Below are positions 31,102 through 42,089 of a stretch of 64,000 bases of DNA, piece by piece (the first letter of the stretch is position 1; the number at the start of each line of letters is the position of its first letter). Origin of the DNA: Seminavis robusta (taxonomy: Eukaryota > Bacillariophyta > Bacillariophyceae > Naviculales > Naviculaceae); the NCBI GenBank assembly GCA_903772945.1, contig CAICTM010000393.1, positions 1 through 64,000 on the forward strand, in the 5' to 3' direction. A program made the translations under genes and the position numbers. The notes beneath the pieces were generated by a model. That model was given only the letters and a program-made list of their open reading frames with translations. It was not told the origin of the DNA and did no database searches.

Positions 31102-31751
31102 GATTAACGAGCTCAAGGCGAATGCTGCACCGAGCTCTACGTATTATGGCTCTCTTTTTCATTTTCCTTTTCGCTTTCCAAATGCTGTTTGGACACTTGA
31201 ACGTCGGGGTGGAGCCTCAAAAATTGAAGTACTCGGCTCAAAAGACCAGCTTTTGTATTTTACACAGCACAGGCACACATTCTGCCTAGCTAGCGGTTTT
31301 CGAATCCCAACTAGCCCCCCTACAAAGTTCGCCACAAGACTTCTCTTCGGAACATTGTGCGTTCCATTCGGTTACGCCGAGAAGATCCAAAGCGAAACCA
31401 CTCCCCGAGAGCGGGTGAGTCGAGAGTCGAGTGACAGTCGAGTCAAGTGTCGCTTTTGACCGTTGGACCACAACTTTTGTTCGCACCACGGAACCACCAA
31501 ACAGATGATTCTTCGATTGGATTCGATTGCACCATTCGATTAAATCGAATCGAATGAATCAAATCTTCAACCAGCAGGCACAGGACGGCAGGACAAAACG
31601 ACAAACACCCGACGGACTAAAGAGCTCTACCGGTATTGGATAAGCTACCGTTAAAGAGCTCTATTGGATAAGCTACCGTTGCTAGGATGCGACGACGCTT
31701 GACTTTACGAATGGTGGATTAATTGTTGGTTTGATAGCGTTGCTAGCGTTG
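31102..31751. other. Spacer between M16 peptidase and glucosyltransferase genes
   Basis: The promoter of the M16 gene and the 3' end of the glucosyltransferase gene lie here. A tandem pair occurs at 31619-31652 and 31653-31680. Its units are identical except that the first has six extra bases containing ACCGGT. TTCGAATCGAAT-type repeats occur at about 31535-31555. No gene was recognised. Confidence 0.6.
31619..31680. repeat. Tandem duplication differing by an ACCGGT insertion
   Basis: Two adjacent units, AAAGAGCTCT...ATTGGATAAGC...TACCGTT, are 34 and 28 bp long. They match fully except for a 6-bp ACCGGT-type palindrome present only in the first unit. Confidence 0.85.
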
Positions 31752-33962
31752 TTAGTGCTGCTGAAAGCGAGGCTTAATCGCTTCTCCAATGACTAGACAA
31801 AACCGGCTGAAACTGATTTCTTGATGACCTTCAAATTCTAGCAACCGCGATAAGCTGCTTTGTTCCTCCGCTGTGAGAGATTTGAGTTTTGAAGTCTTAG
31901 ATCTCAGTTTGCTTGCTGCAACGACTTTCCAATTCCAGTGGTCGTCACGAAAACCAGGATTGCAGTTTCGGAAAACCCGATTAGCGCTCCTAACTATTTC
32001 CAAGGCTTCGTTGACTGCTTCCAGTCTCTCATCGGATGGTGCTTCAAGGTCTTGCAACTCTTCGGCAATGGAGCACGGAGGCGAAAAAGGGCGGGACCGA
32101 GCCGCTGGGTCGAGAACGTAATGTACCTTTCGACCACAACAACCATTGAGAAGGCCAACCAACGCTCTGTCTACAAAGACGACAAAAATGCCGTAAAGAA
32201 CAGCCCAAATGACATAAAATGGAGACACCAAGACCCCGAACAAAAAGCCCAAGGCTCCGTGTGACTTGGCATACTTGTAGGACTTCGTCAAAATATACCA
32301 TGGGCTGAAACACACATAGGCAAAGCAGCCAGTGCAACCAGACACGCAACCTCTAAGGAAAGTTTTGGGGAGAGAGTAGGTCTGTCGCGAATACCGTTCA
32401 AGTGCCACACCACAACAGCATACGGGTAACCATCGACAGAGGTGGCTGAGCGATCTGCCTAACACAGGTCTGACTAGCAAAGCTCCTACTTCTCGACCAA
32501 TCTTGACCTCTTGGCTTCGTATTCTGTAGCAAGCCAGTTCAGCCTCTCCCATGACAAGGTTGACATCACAGCAGAGGTTGTCTCTTTGCAATCCATCCAA
32601 GAAGTGCTGAAGCCCTCCCTCAACACCATCTTCCTCAATCATCTTCTTTGCAAGGTGCTGTGCCTCTTGTGTGGTTTCCGCGCTGGTCAACTCCAGAAAC
32701 TTCTCTGCAAGTATATCTGCAGTCAGATTTTGTATGGGACATGGCTCTGGTCCCACCCCAGCCTGATGAACCATCCGTGCCCACATGAATTGATCTCCAA
32801 AGAAAGGGCATACAAGAGTTGGCAAGCCTTGCATGAGCCCAGCTGCAGTTGTTCCTGCTCCTCCATGATGAACAACAGCACAACACTTTGGTAGTAGCCA
32901 ATCATGGGAGCAGCTACCAATGTCACAACAAAGATTTTGCTTGGATGTTTCCAGCTTGGACCAATTAGATTGCACCACCACACGGACTCCAGCTTTTCGA
33001 GATGCTTCCATAATAACTTCGGACAACTTTTTGGTATCTTCTATGATCATGGATCCAAACCCAATGAAAATCGGTTTTTCACCATGTTTGTACCATTCCA
33101 AGAACTTAAGGAAATTCTGCTCATTGACTTGCACCCTACAGGTGCGCTGTTTCTGGACAAAGCTGCCGACGACACGACAATAGTCCGGCCAATCCTGTGG
33201 CTTGGGCACAAAGCTTGGAGACCACATGGCACTAAACGGAATTCTGAATTCTCTGACTGCTTGTGACAGACCGCTTCCGACAAACAATCGAGGTAGGCGT
33301 AAAGTCTTGGATCTCCAACGGTTTATGAAACTGCCAAAGGCTGCTGTGTTCAATACTTCGAAAGCTGCATTCGACTCTGCGTTCCCAAGCCCCCCTTGAA
33401 CGTACTGCAGGCCAGCCATAGGATGAGGGAAGTCATTAGTGCCATAGAACCATGGCTGAGGGAACATGATATGTAAAGGAGCTCCCAGGGCCTCAGCCAC
33501 ATGTATGTGACCCATGACAGGAGGATTTGCTATGATACAGTCAGCCAGAAATGGCTTGAGCTCAGCATCTTTTGGATCAGGCTGTGTGACAGCTGGGAAG
33601 CATGATTCAATAATCTCTTTCACCATTTTCCCCTTGGCAGGAAATGTTTGTGGGTGCATGGCTTCTCCCAGGATTGTTCCTCCAGTCTTTACCATCCAAG
33701 CTGAGAGTTGTTTTGGGTCACCTGCCAATGGATAGAACTCAATGAGCTCACCAAGAATCAGTTCTCGATGAGTTTCATGAGTGGCTATTCGAACTCGATG
33801 GCCCAGCTCTTGCAATGCATGGGCAAGCCAAATGAATGGAAGAGCATCTCCGTGGGTACCACAAACAAGTATACAAATTGTGAGGTTTGGGACTGGAAGC
33901 TTCCGCTGGTGGAGAGGATTTTCTAAATCGTCGTAGCTTTCTGGTAATGTAGCCGTGCTCAT
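31752..33962 (-). CDS. Sterol glucosyltransferase-like GT1 enzyme, intronless paralogue
   Basis: This 736-aa GT-B fold enzyme should transfer a sugar from UDP-glucose to a sterol or similar lipid alcohol. The N-terminal acceptor half starts [15 protein letters not shown], the glycine-rich start typical of UGT80/Atg26-type enzymes. The donor half has FIGFGSM, then the UDP-sugar box with [20 protein letters not shown] and [12 protein letters not shown]. After the catalytic part (about 490 residues) come one or two hydrophobic stretches ([21 protein letters not shown], given as [14 protein letters not shown] plus AVLYGIF; about 580-600) and a helical tail. It lies head-to-tail with a close paralogue at 36124-39152 but has no introns and lacks that protein's 95-residue N-terminal extension. 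Start: first in-frame ATG. Confidence 0.85.
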   Translation of the reverse strand: MSTATLPESYDDLENPLHQRKLPVPNLTICILVCGTHGDALPFIWLAHALQELGHRVRIATHETHRELILGELIEFYPLAGDPKQLSAWMVKTGGTILGEAMHPQTFPAKGKMVKEIIESCFPAVTQPDPKDAELKPFLADCIIANPPVMGHIHVAEALGAPLHIMFPQPWFYGTNDFPHPMAGLQYVQGGLGNAESNAAFEVLNTAAFGSFINRWRSKTLRLPRLFVGSGLSQAVREFRIPFSAMWSPSFVPKPQDWPDYCRVVGSFVQKQRTCRVQVNEQNFLKFLEWYKHGEKPIFIGFGSMIIEDTKKLSEVIMEASRKAGVRVVVQSNWSKLETSKQNLCCDIGSCSHDWLLPKCCAVVHHGGAGTTAAGLMQGLPTLVCPFFGDQFMWARMVHQAGVGPEPCPIQNLTADILAEKFLELTSAETTQEAQHLAKKMIEEDGVEGGLQHFLDGLQRDNLCCDVNLVMGEAELACYRIRSQEVKIGREVGALLVRPVLGRSLSHLCRWLPVCCCGVALERYSRQTYSLPKTFLRGCVSGCTGCFAYVCFSPWYILTKSYKYAKSHGALGFLFGVLVSPFYVIWAVLYGIFVVFVDRALVGLLNGCCGRKVHYVLDPAARSRPFSPPCSIAEELQDLEAPSDERLEAVNEALEIVRSANRVFRNCNPGFRDDHWNWKVVAASKLRSKTSKLKSLTAEEQSSLSRLLEFEGHQEISFSRFCLVIGEAIKPRFQQH

Positions 33963-34828
33963 TTTCTGTGTCTACTAGTATTGGTTGAGTTTGTGGCCCT
34001 TTCCTTTCCCTCGCGACTCGACTCCACTCCACAGATACCAGATCGTGCTTCTTACATGTTGAATGGTGCGATATGGTTCATTGATGAATCGTGCTCGCGA
34101 TGGGAATGACCAACCAAAGAGGCCACTTCCATTCCCGTATAGCTAGAGACACCGGAGATTTACTATACAAAATACAGTACTTCACAATTATGTCTTTTGT
34201 CTCACTGGGTTATGACTGAGTTAGCGGGACTCAATTTGGAGCACATGTTAATTAAGCGAAACTCACTCAAAGTATAGCCAACAAGAAACCAAGGCTTAAC
34301 ATACTGGCAGGGATGTTAATGCATGAGTTCAGTATGGGTACATCGTAGCATGTACCATGTACTGAGTACTAGTAGCAGCTATCCGTCAACGATACTTTAT
34401 TTATACATCGATTTCGTAGAGATTTACTTATCGGCATTCGGTCATTGAGACAGTCATTGTGCTTAAGGTGAGTTTTGGTCCATTTTGGCTACGTAGCCGC
34501 AGTACGTTTTCTACGAGTCTCACCCTCAACTGTCTTATAATAAAGCTGGTCTGTACTCTCGTGCCGAACGCAACACCACGCCTTCCCTCCGCAGGCGAAG
34601 GAAAAAATAAACAAACAACAAACTTTCTGGACACGCCCAAACCTTTGAATAGCAACTATGCATATGCATAACTGTTGGTATACCAGACTCGTTCTCGGCA
34701 TCTCCCCCACGTTCCACTTTCTATATCGTAGCTATGATAGCTTAACTCTTGTTAGCAGCTTGAGAGACAGGGTATATCTCATCTACTGTATACTATGATT
34801 TCTTTGACGACCAAACAAACAATGGGAG
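33963..34828. other. Promoter-side spacer of the intronless glucosyltransferase
   Basis: No gene was recognised. It contains the left copy of a 61-bp direct repeat (34086-34146) about 120 bp upstream of the glucosyltransferase start. The spacer is otherwise AT-rich. Confidence 0.55.
34086..34146. repeat. 61-bp dispersed direct repeat, left copy
   Basis: Begins GAATCGTGCTCGCG and contains GGGAATGACCAACCAAAGAG followed by GCCACTTCC. It recurs in the same orientation at 35784-35842 with four or five differences. The two copies bracket 1.64 kb that contains the broken kinase gene. Confidence 0.9.
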
Positions 34829-35623
34829 ATGGTCGAGAATGGTAGACGCTACGGTGTTCTGTCTTCAGCAACACGGGCCTATTTCCTCTTCATCGAAGGA
34901 GATGGTGAAAAAGCACAAGTCCGTATCAGTTCCCCGTGGTTCATTGGTGAGCCTAATTTCTTGCTAGCATGGGCTTTTGTTCACCATGCATCTTGCCAGC
35001 CTTGTGTGCCACTTCTAGCCACTCAACTGACATGGAAAAAGACCAGTTGTGATCATCCCACACCTCCAGCAAAGCGTACAGAAGACGTCGGCTATGAGTC
35101 AGTGGGTGGCGATGTGCGGTCAACAAGCGGGGGGGGGAGACGCACCCGCGGGACATGCAGCCCAAATGTCTGCTTTGCCGAAGATACCGATCGAAAATGT
35201 TGAGATTGTTGGAACACTTGGATATGGACGCAATGGAGTTGTGTTTCTGGCCAATTGGCGTGGACAGAAGGTTGCCCTTAAGCAATTTGATGTCGGAAAG
35301 GATGGGTGTGAATACTTTGACAGTGAGGTTGCGGCGTACCTAGCATTGGATTCTGTTTGGGGCTCGTTGGTGGTCACGCCCCTGTTTGTGTCCGAGTCGT
35401 GGTCTGGCTGGATGAAGTTTATTGGCTTACAGCTGGGAAGAGATCCGCTGCCAGGGGACAATGTTTCGGAACGGATCAATGTGTTTTTCCCACTTTGGAG
35501 AACAAATATGGATTTCGTCATGATGATAATGAAGATGGCAACATGATAAAGATCTTTGGCGAGAAGACCAAGACCGAGAGACTGGTTGCTATTGACCTTG
35601 AAGCGCACACGATCATAGCATAG
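34829..35623 (+). pseudogene. Truncated, frameshifted protein-kinase-like gene
   Basis: The first frame (from ATG 34829) gives RYGVLSSATRAYFLF and a run to about 35140. The frame then changes at a run of nine G (35129-35137). The second frame carries on with a kinase N-lobe, VGTLGYGRNGVVFLANW (glycine loop) and VALKQFDV (lysine strand), followed by FIGLQLGR. A second frame change near 35460 leads to TERLVAIDLEAHTIIA, like the DFG-region strand of diatom kinases, then a stop. The catalytic loop and most of the C-lobe are missing, so no active kinase can be made. The layout, an upstream YGVLS domain and then a kinase, resembles diatom kinase families that I recall. The G-run shift could also be a sequencing error. 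Confidence 0.65.
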
Positions 35624-35632
35624 TAAAATAAT

Positions 35633-36123
35633 GAAATCCAATGGAATACTACCTGGCAGAGGAACGAAAATGGTGCCCTCTATTAGCCCCTTCGTGAGGA
35701 CCCTGTGTAGGGAAAGAGCCACCAGAAGTCAGTCAGGGTTACTCGGCATTATTTTGTCTGTTTGGCCAATAAGTGTTTTGGCGGAATCGTGCTCGCGGTG
35801 GGAATGACCAACCAAAGAGGCCACTTCCGTTCCCATAGCTAGGGTTTCACGCAGATTCTCCGGTACCACTGTCGGGAAACATTTTAAGCTATGAGCTTCC
35901 CTACCGGTACAATAAATATCCAGCTGGCTAGCTGGCTAGCTAGTCGGTACCAGGTTGTTGCAGCTGCATCTACAGGTACCTGGTACGTGTAGCAACGAGG
36001 CCAACTTCCAACCCAACACCCATTGGTAACCGGCGTGGCTGGCCAGAAACTTTTACCCGTAGCGTTGTCTAGACACCAAGCACATCAACACAAATCACAG
36101 AGGAGCGAACGAGCGCTCGATCC
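35633..36123. other. Spacer between kinase relic and second glucosyltransferase
   Basis: Contains the right copy of the 61-bp direct repeat (35784-35842), a CTAGCTGGCTAGCTAG run (about 35930) and GGTACC motifs. No gene was recognised. Confidence 0.55.
35784..35842. repeat. 61-bp dispersed direct repeat, right copy
   Basis: This 59-bp partner of 34086-34146 is in the same orientation. The shared core is GGGAATGACCAACCAAAGAG then GCCACTTCC(A/G)TTCCC, followed by ATAGCTAG in both. Confidence 0.9.
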
Positions 36124-39100
36124 TTACTTCCTTTTTGTCAGGCTGTCAATAGAATGAATGGGAGTTCCATAAACTTCTCGATAGCTTGCAACCAGGCTTA
36201 ACATCGAGTCGCGGCGTTCAAACCGATACTTTGTTGCTTTTCCAATGAACTGTTTACATGTAGGCAAAGAAACATTAGAATGTTGATATTCATCGACATA
36301 CACGCACGTCACAAACGCTATTTGCAACCCTTACCAGGCAGAGACGGCTGAAACTTATGAGGTGCTTCCCCTCGGTGTCCAGTAACCGAGAAACGACATT
36401 GAGTTCTTCTGGCGTCAAAATCTTGAGACCAGGCACCAACCTCTGTTTTATCTCGTTTGCCGAGGCCACCTTCCAGTGCCAGTGATCTTCGGTCAGAGCG
36501 GCTCCAGCAGCTTCAAAGACATTGCTCGCGGCAGACGCAATCTCCAGCGCTAGGTCGATCTTATCCCTTCTTGGTCCGACGGGTCTTGGTAAGTCTCGCA
36601 ATTCCTCAACGATTGGCATGGGAGAGTACACCCTGAACCGAGCTCTTCTGTCTGTAACGTAGAGTAGTCTTCGACCATTCAGGCCGTTGTGGAAACCAAG
36701 AAGAACTCTGTCCCAGAAAACGACGAATAACCCATAGAGAATCGCACTCACGATAAAGATAGGAGCAAAAAGCAGACCCATCAAACAACCGAAAGCTCCT
36801 GGAACAACAAATTATTCAGTGAGATCGTGGTCGGCACCTTTGGTAAATAATACATGTATCATCTGCCACAACCACTTTGAGACCATCGAAACCAAACATC
36901 AATATTTGCTTACCGTGAGACCGTGCGTACTTGTCTGGTTTGGTGTAGAGCATGAAGGGACTAAGGACTAATGGCCTTATGGCACCCAGACACCCAGCTC
37001 CAATTCCCCCGAGCATAGTGCGTGGAGTACCGAGACCATGCGTCATCACTGCGTGCCGCTGTAGCCATCGCTTCTGTCTCCTTTCTATCATACGACAAGG
37101 AAGGTTTGAGATCGCCCTCAGGAACTCACTCACGGACTCGTATCGGTGCGGCTTTGGCACAAGTCGAGACGCTACTTCAGTGTCGACTTTGACTTCTTTA
37201 TGCTTCAGACGGAAACGACCAATCCTGATTTCTCCCATGATTAGCCCAATGTCACTGCACAGGTTGTCACGTGGAAGGTAGTCCAAGAAGTGCTGAAGCC
37301 CTCCTTGGACGCCATTCTCAGCATTCATCTTGGCGGAGAGTTCCAGAGCATTTTTCTTGGTCTCTTCATTGGTGAGCTCTTCAAATTTTTGTGCCAAGAT
37401 TTCAGTAGTCAGCTGCAGCACAGGGCATGGCTCTGGTCCAACTTTTGCTCTGTGAACCATATGGGCCCACATGAACTGATCTGCAAAAAAGGGACAAACA
37501 AAAGTAGGCAAGGCAAATTTAAGCCCTGCTGCAGTTGTCCCTGCTCCTCCGTGGTGTATCACTGCACAGCATTTGGGCAACAGCCAATCATGAGGGCATC
37601 CTCCAATGTCAAAACATAATGGCTCCTCACTTGTTTCCAGCTTGGACCAGTTGGACTGGACTACCACTCGAACCTGTACTTTTTTTGCAGCATCCATGAT
37701 CATGGTCGACAAGTTTTTGGTATCCTTGATAACCATTGATCCAAAACCAATGAAGATAGGTTTGTCGTTTTCTCTTTGGTTGTACCATTCCATGAATTCG
37801 GGGTAGTGGCTGTCACCCACCGTCAGTGGTTTCTTCTTGTTGGCAGTAAAGGTCTTTTAGGAGAGATTGGGAGCACGATTTCGGCATGTGAGCAAGCCAT
37901 AGTCATATTTGAAAGTTGATACAGTTCGCGTTTGTACTTACTCCTACTACACGACATTGTTCGGGCCAATCGGCTGGTTTCGGAACAAAACTAGGCGACC
38001 ACATGGCGCTAAAGGGGATTTTACTGTCGACAATGGCGGCAGAGATTCCACCCAGAAAATTGAGTCTTTTTAGCTGCAAAGTGTTTTGTCTCCATGAATT
38101 GATAGCTGGCCCAAACGCACTGACGGTCAAGATTTCAAACGTTCGATATGATTCCATATTTCCAATTCCACCTTTTAAGTACTTGAGTCCTAGAAGAACA
38201 ACGTTGGAAGCAAGAGCAGTAGATGAGGTCAGGCATCAATTAGATGCGTCAACGAAGCAAGTACAGAATCATCGTCCTTACCCGCCATTGGATGAGGGAA
38301 TTCGGTAGTTCCATAGAACCATGGCTGAGGGAACATGATGTGAAGAGGAGCCCCGAGGGCTTCGGCCACATGGATGTGACCCGTGGTTGGAGGATTGCTT
38401 ATGATGGCATCCGCAACAAAGGGTTTCAAGTCATCATCTTGGGGATCTGGCTCAGTGACGGCTGGCCAGCATGATACCATGATTTCCTTGACCATTTTTG
38501 TTTTGGCCGGCAACAATCCGGGATTCATTGCTTCTCCCAGCATGGTCCCACCTGTTTCAACCATCCAAGCAGAGAGTTGTTTTGGATCACCTGCCAATGG
38601 ATAGAACTCAATGTTGTTATTGAGGACAATATTTCTGTGAACTTCATGTGTGGCAATTCGTACTCGATGTCCCAGCTCTTGTAGGGTGTGTGCCAAGCTG
38701 CAAAATGGCAGAACATCTCCATGGGTGCCACACACAAGAATACAGATATTGAGGGGAGGCAGTGGGATTTGCATGTTCTTTCCGAACGTACTGCGTCGTG
38801 TAGCTGGAAGGTCTCTCACTGAGTCTTGTACTTCTTCCTCGTCTGCCGACTTTTGCGGTTCCTCTTTCATAACATTGGGTCGGCTTTCATTGGTTGTGTG
38901 AAGGGTCGGGACGTCAAGAGATCCCCTCTTTGGAGGCTCTTCAGCAGTGGTGCTCGAATGCAATGGCTGCTGACTCTCCAGATCATGAAGGTTCACTTCA
39001 AACGCATTCTGGATATCCTTTTCTCCTGCAACGGCTTCAGCAGCTTCGGATTCATCATTTGCAAATGACTGAGCACCACTGTTGACGGAACCCCTCGCCA

Positions 39101-39152
39101 GAGAGGCCGAGAAGCGCACACTACTAGAAGCCTCTTCAGCACACTCGTCCAT
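36124..39152 (-). CDS. Sterol glucosyltransferase-like GT1 enzyme, five-exon paralogue
   Basis: Exons are 39152-38282, 38189-37942, 37853-36914, 36798-36335 and 36249-36124 (882 aa). All introns (92, 88, 115, 85 nt) are GT..AG, and each junction was checked against the intronless paralogue next door. Its N-terminus carries about 120 extra acidic, Ser-rich residues before [15 protein letters not shown]. The donor site shows [19 protein letters not shown] and [12 protein letters not shown]. Two hydrophobic stretches (about 650-735) and a helical tail follow. The last exon replaces the paralogue's short [13 protein letters not shown] end with a longer basic tail ([14 protein letters not shown] onward). 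It probably uses UDP-glucose and a sterol. Start: ATG at 39152, as no ATG lies upstream in frame. Confidence 0.85.
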
Positions 39153-40037
39153 TTTCAATCAATCCCTCCGAACAACCGCTCTGAGATGAAGACTTGCTGG
39201 AATATAGTCAAGGTGTTCCGTCCAATATTTTTCAATGGTCAATGGAGGACTGTTTTGATCGGAAGGGCTTTGAAAAGAAATGTAGGGAAAGGGGGTGTCA
39301 GGTGTCAGAGCTGTCACATGAAAGTTATTTTATATCAGGTAGATGTGGTAAATGATTATTGAAATTCAAAGTTTGATAAAATATAACTTTACCTAGCCTA
39401 CCTTTCAAACGCTGTTTTCGTCGTTGTATCTTTCAGTCCCCTAAATTGGCTTCGTTCTTTGATTGAGGGACTGATCGCTGAGTGACGAGTGAACGCAATG
39501 CACTCGACAGCTCCTTGACAATTTTGGGGAAACTTTTGTCTCCGCTTCATACCAAAACACTCCCCGTTCTCTGCAACGAAATACTTCTGGCTCTCGCTAG
39601 CTACCGGTACCGGCTTCAATAGCTTGTGCAATTGGCCTCACCATTTCTTGGTGATGAATCATCGTGAGTTTTGGTAAATAGACACGGCCCGGTTCCAACT
39701 CCCAAAGAAGACTGAACGTTAAACCCAAGTAGACAGCTAGCTAACTGCTAGCAAATAATTTGACGGCTACCAGCTGTGAGTTGGGTTCCAATCTAAAAAC
39801 TATTCCCGCCCTTGGCTGCTCAGAGTAGTAGAGAAAGCCATTCTGTACCGGTATCCCGTTACAGGTACCAATACCGCATGACGGTGGGTGCTTCGGTCTC
39901 CTCGAGATCCGAGCCGTCAAAGGACGGTGTCTCCTTCCAGCTTGCCTGGCTTAGTAACAGCCAAGACTTGACACCGTCAGCTCCGAGCACGGAAGAGACA
40001 AAGTGACGCTGCCGCACAGCGTCGTGCCCTGTCGACC
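39153..40037. other. Spacer between divergent genes (glucosyltransferase and APE2)
   Basis: About 0.9 kb without a recognised gene. It should hold the promoters of both flanking genes. TAGCTAGC and ACCGGTACCGG motifs occur at about 39597-39613 and 39733-39750. Confidence 0.55.
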
Positions 40038-42089
40038 ATGGTCTTCCTTTTTAGTTGGAACGTTGCCGGTCTTTCCACGGTGGTACATAGAATTCATGCG
40101 TCCTACAGTGACGGTGCCAAAGAAGGCAGTGGCAGCAGCAGCAAAAACCAAAAAAAGGGGTTGGGTGGACATTGCCGTGTCTTCGCAGGATATTTTGAAA
40201 GGCATGCATCACCAGAGATTGTTTGCTTGCAGGAAGCAAAAATTCCCAAGTCACAACTCACCAACAGATCAGAGCCAAGAGGATGTGCCAATGTGGAAGG
40301 ATATGAATCATTCTGGTCTTGTCGCCTAGATGATCCGAGGTAATTCTGCGTAACCAGGTACATGTAGCTAGCAAACTGCTTCTGCCAACTGTCCAATTCT
40401 CAGTTACAGTCTTGCCTTTTTCCTGTTCTCTTTGGCAGCAAAGGAATGAATGGAGTTGTCACCTATGCAAAAAAGGGGACTGTCATTTCAGCAGATGCAT
40501 TTGCCTTGGGAGACCCAAAATTAGATAATCAGGGACGTTGTGTGTTGACGGACCATGGCAATTTTGTTGTTTTTAATGTTTATGTCCCTGCGTCTGGATC
40601 GCACTCTGTAAAGGACAAGATGCGCTTTCTGCAGGCTTTGCAGAGAGCCATGAAAAAGCAAAGAGAAGTACATAACAAGGCAGTTATTCTCACTGGAGAT
40701 TTGAACATTTCTCATGGCAAATTGGATGTTTACTGGAAAGATCTTGTGCTCCATGTCAATGAACTTCTACGGCAAGTCCAGCAACACAGACAAACCAGTG
40801 CAACTGCTGCAACCACAACAACTTCCAATTCACGAGATGATTTCCCTCGTTGGAAGCGACAATTGGCGGAGGCATGGCCTCTCATTGTGGAAACCATGAA
40901 AACGAAGGAAGTTGTTCCCAGTCAAACACAAAATTCCAAAACAGGTGAAAAGTTTGACAAGTTTCGTCTGCAAGTCACCATGAGCAACCCAACAAGAATC
41001 GTTCCCCTGGGAAAGCATTGCAATGTCAAAGAATATTGCTTATATGGATATTGTTTTGATGAGATGGGGTTCTACATTGACCCAGACACTAATGCAGTGA
41101 TTCCAACGCAACAAGAGAACTCTGTTGCCCTTTCCATCTTGCAAGAGCTGATGTTCAAAATTGCAAAAGTTGAATGGAGTGATGAAACCTTGAAAACGAT
41201 TGCTGATTCCTCTGATGCTGGACGAATGTGTTGTAATCCATTTCGTCAATGGCTCAGCAAACTCTTGGAAGAAGATGACATGGTTGATACATTCCGCCAT
41301 TTTTACCCCTCAGCACGTGGTCGTTTCACATGCTGGGACCAATACACAAACAGGAGATATGAGAATGATGGTACCCGGATTGATTATGTCATTGTGGACC
41401 GGTCTTTGTCAGCATTCCTTGAGAAAGGAGGGCCTTTGCGAACCGGTGAGACCTTTGTTGGGAACAAGAACAATCCACCAATCAAAAAATCAGATCCAGA
41501 TGCAGCTGTTGCAATGATGGATCCACTTACCGAAGAGGCAGCCTTGGCAGCAGCCACTGCTCGAGGCCAATTTCGGATGGCTGCCTTTGAAGGTGGTGGG
41601 ATTGCCGAAGCAACACAACGAACATTGGACACACAGTTTGGACCACGGCACACAGGAATTGTTTACACTCCCCCTTCCTTCTCAGACCATGTGGCAGTGT
41701 CTCTGTTACTGGCTGGTGGCTCTGGGGACACTGCAAGTGACGGGGATCCACCAAGCCACTGGAGATGCAAAGGATGGGGTAACTTGGTTCTCGCAGGCAA
41801 TGATCCTGCCACAAAGAAAGCTCAGCCACACAAAGTCCAAAAATCTATAGCCTCCTTCTTTGGCAGGCAGGGCGGCACAGGCTCCAACAAATCAACAGTC
41901 AGCAGCAAACCAATCATACCAAAGCTGCCTAAAAAGAGGCCAACAATTGAGTCATTTTTCCAACCCAAAAGTGAGACACCCCAAGGAAAGGGCACTGTGG
42001 GGCAAGCAAGGGTGGCGACCAGGACCAGCAAGAGGCAAAAGAAGAAAGGAACAGTGCCCTCGATCTTGAGTCACTTTTCAAAGAAATAG
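40038..42089 (+). CDS. APE2/Apn2-type AP endonuclease (exonuclease III family) with PCNA-binding-like tail
   Basis: Exons are 40038-40339 and 40439-42089 (650 aa). Splicing rebuilds DDPSKGMNGVVTYAKKG at the family's G-(V/M)-A-x-(Y/F) block. Active-site motifs of the EEP nuclease fold are FSWNVAGL (Asn8), CLQEAK (metal-binding Glu), FNVYVPASG, ILTGDLNISH (Asp and Asn) and the final FSDHVAVS (Asp-His pair). The enzyme should cut DNA at abasic sites and trim 3' blocks. The C-terminal tail lacks the GRF zinc finger seen in many APE2 proteins but has three PIP-like motifs: QKSIASFF (568-575, canonical), RPTIESFF (601-608) and a terminal SILSHF (642-647). The basic stretch KRQKKK may be a nuclear signal. 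Start: the first ATG, just before the first beta strand. Confidence 0.88.
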
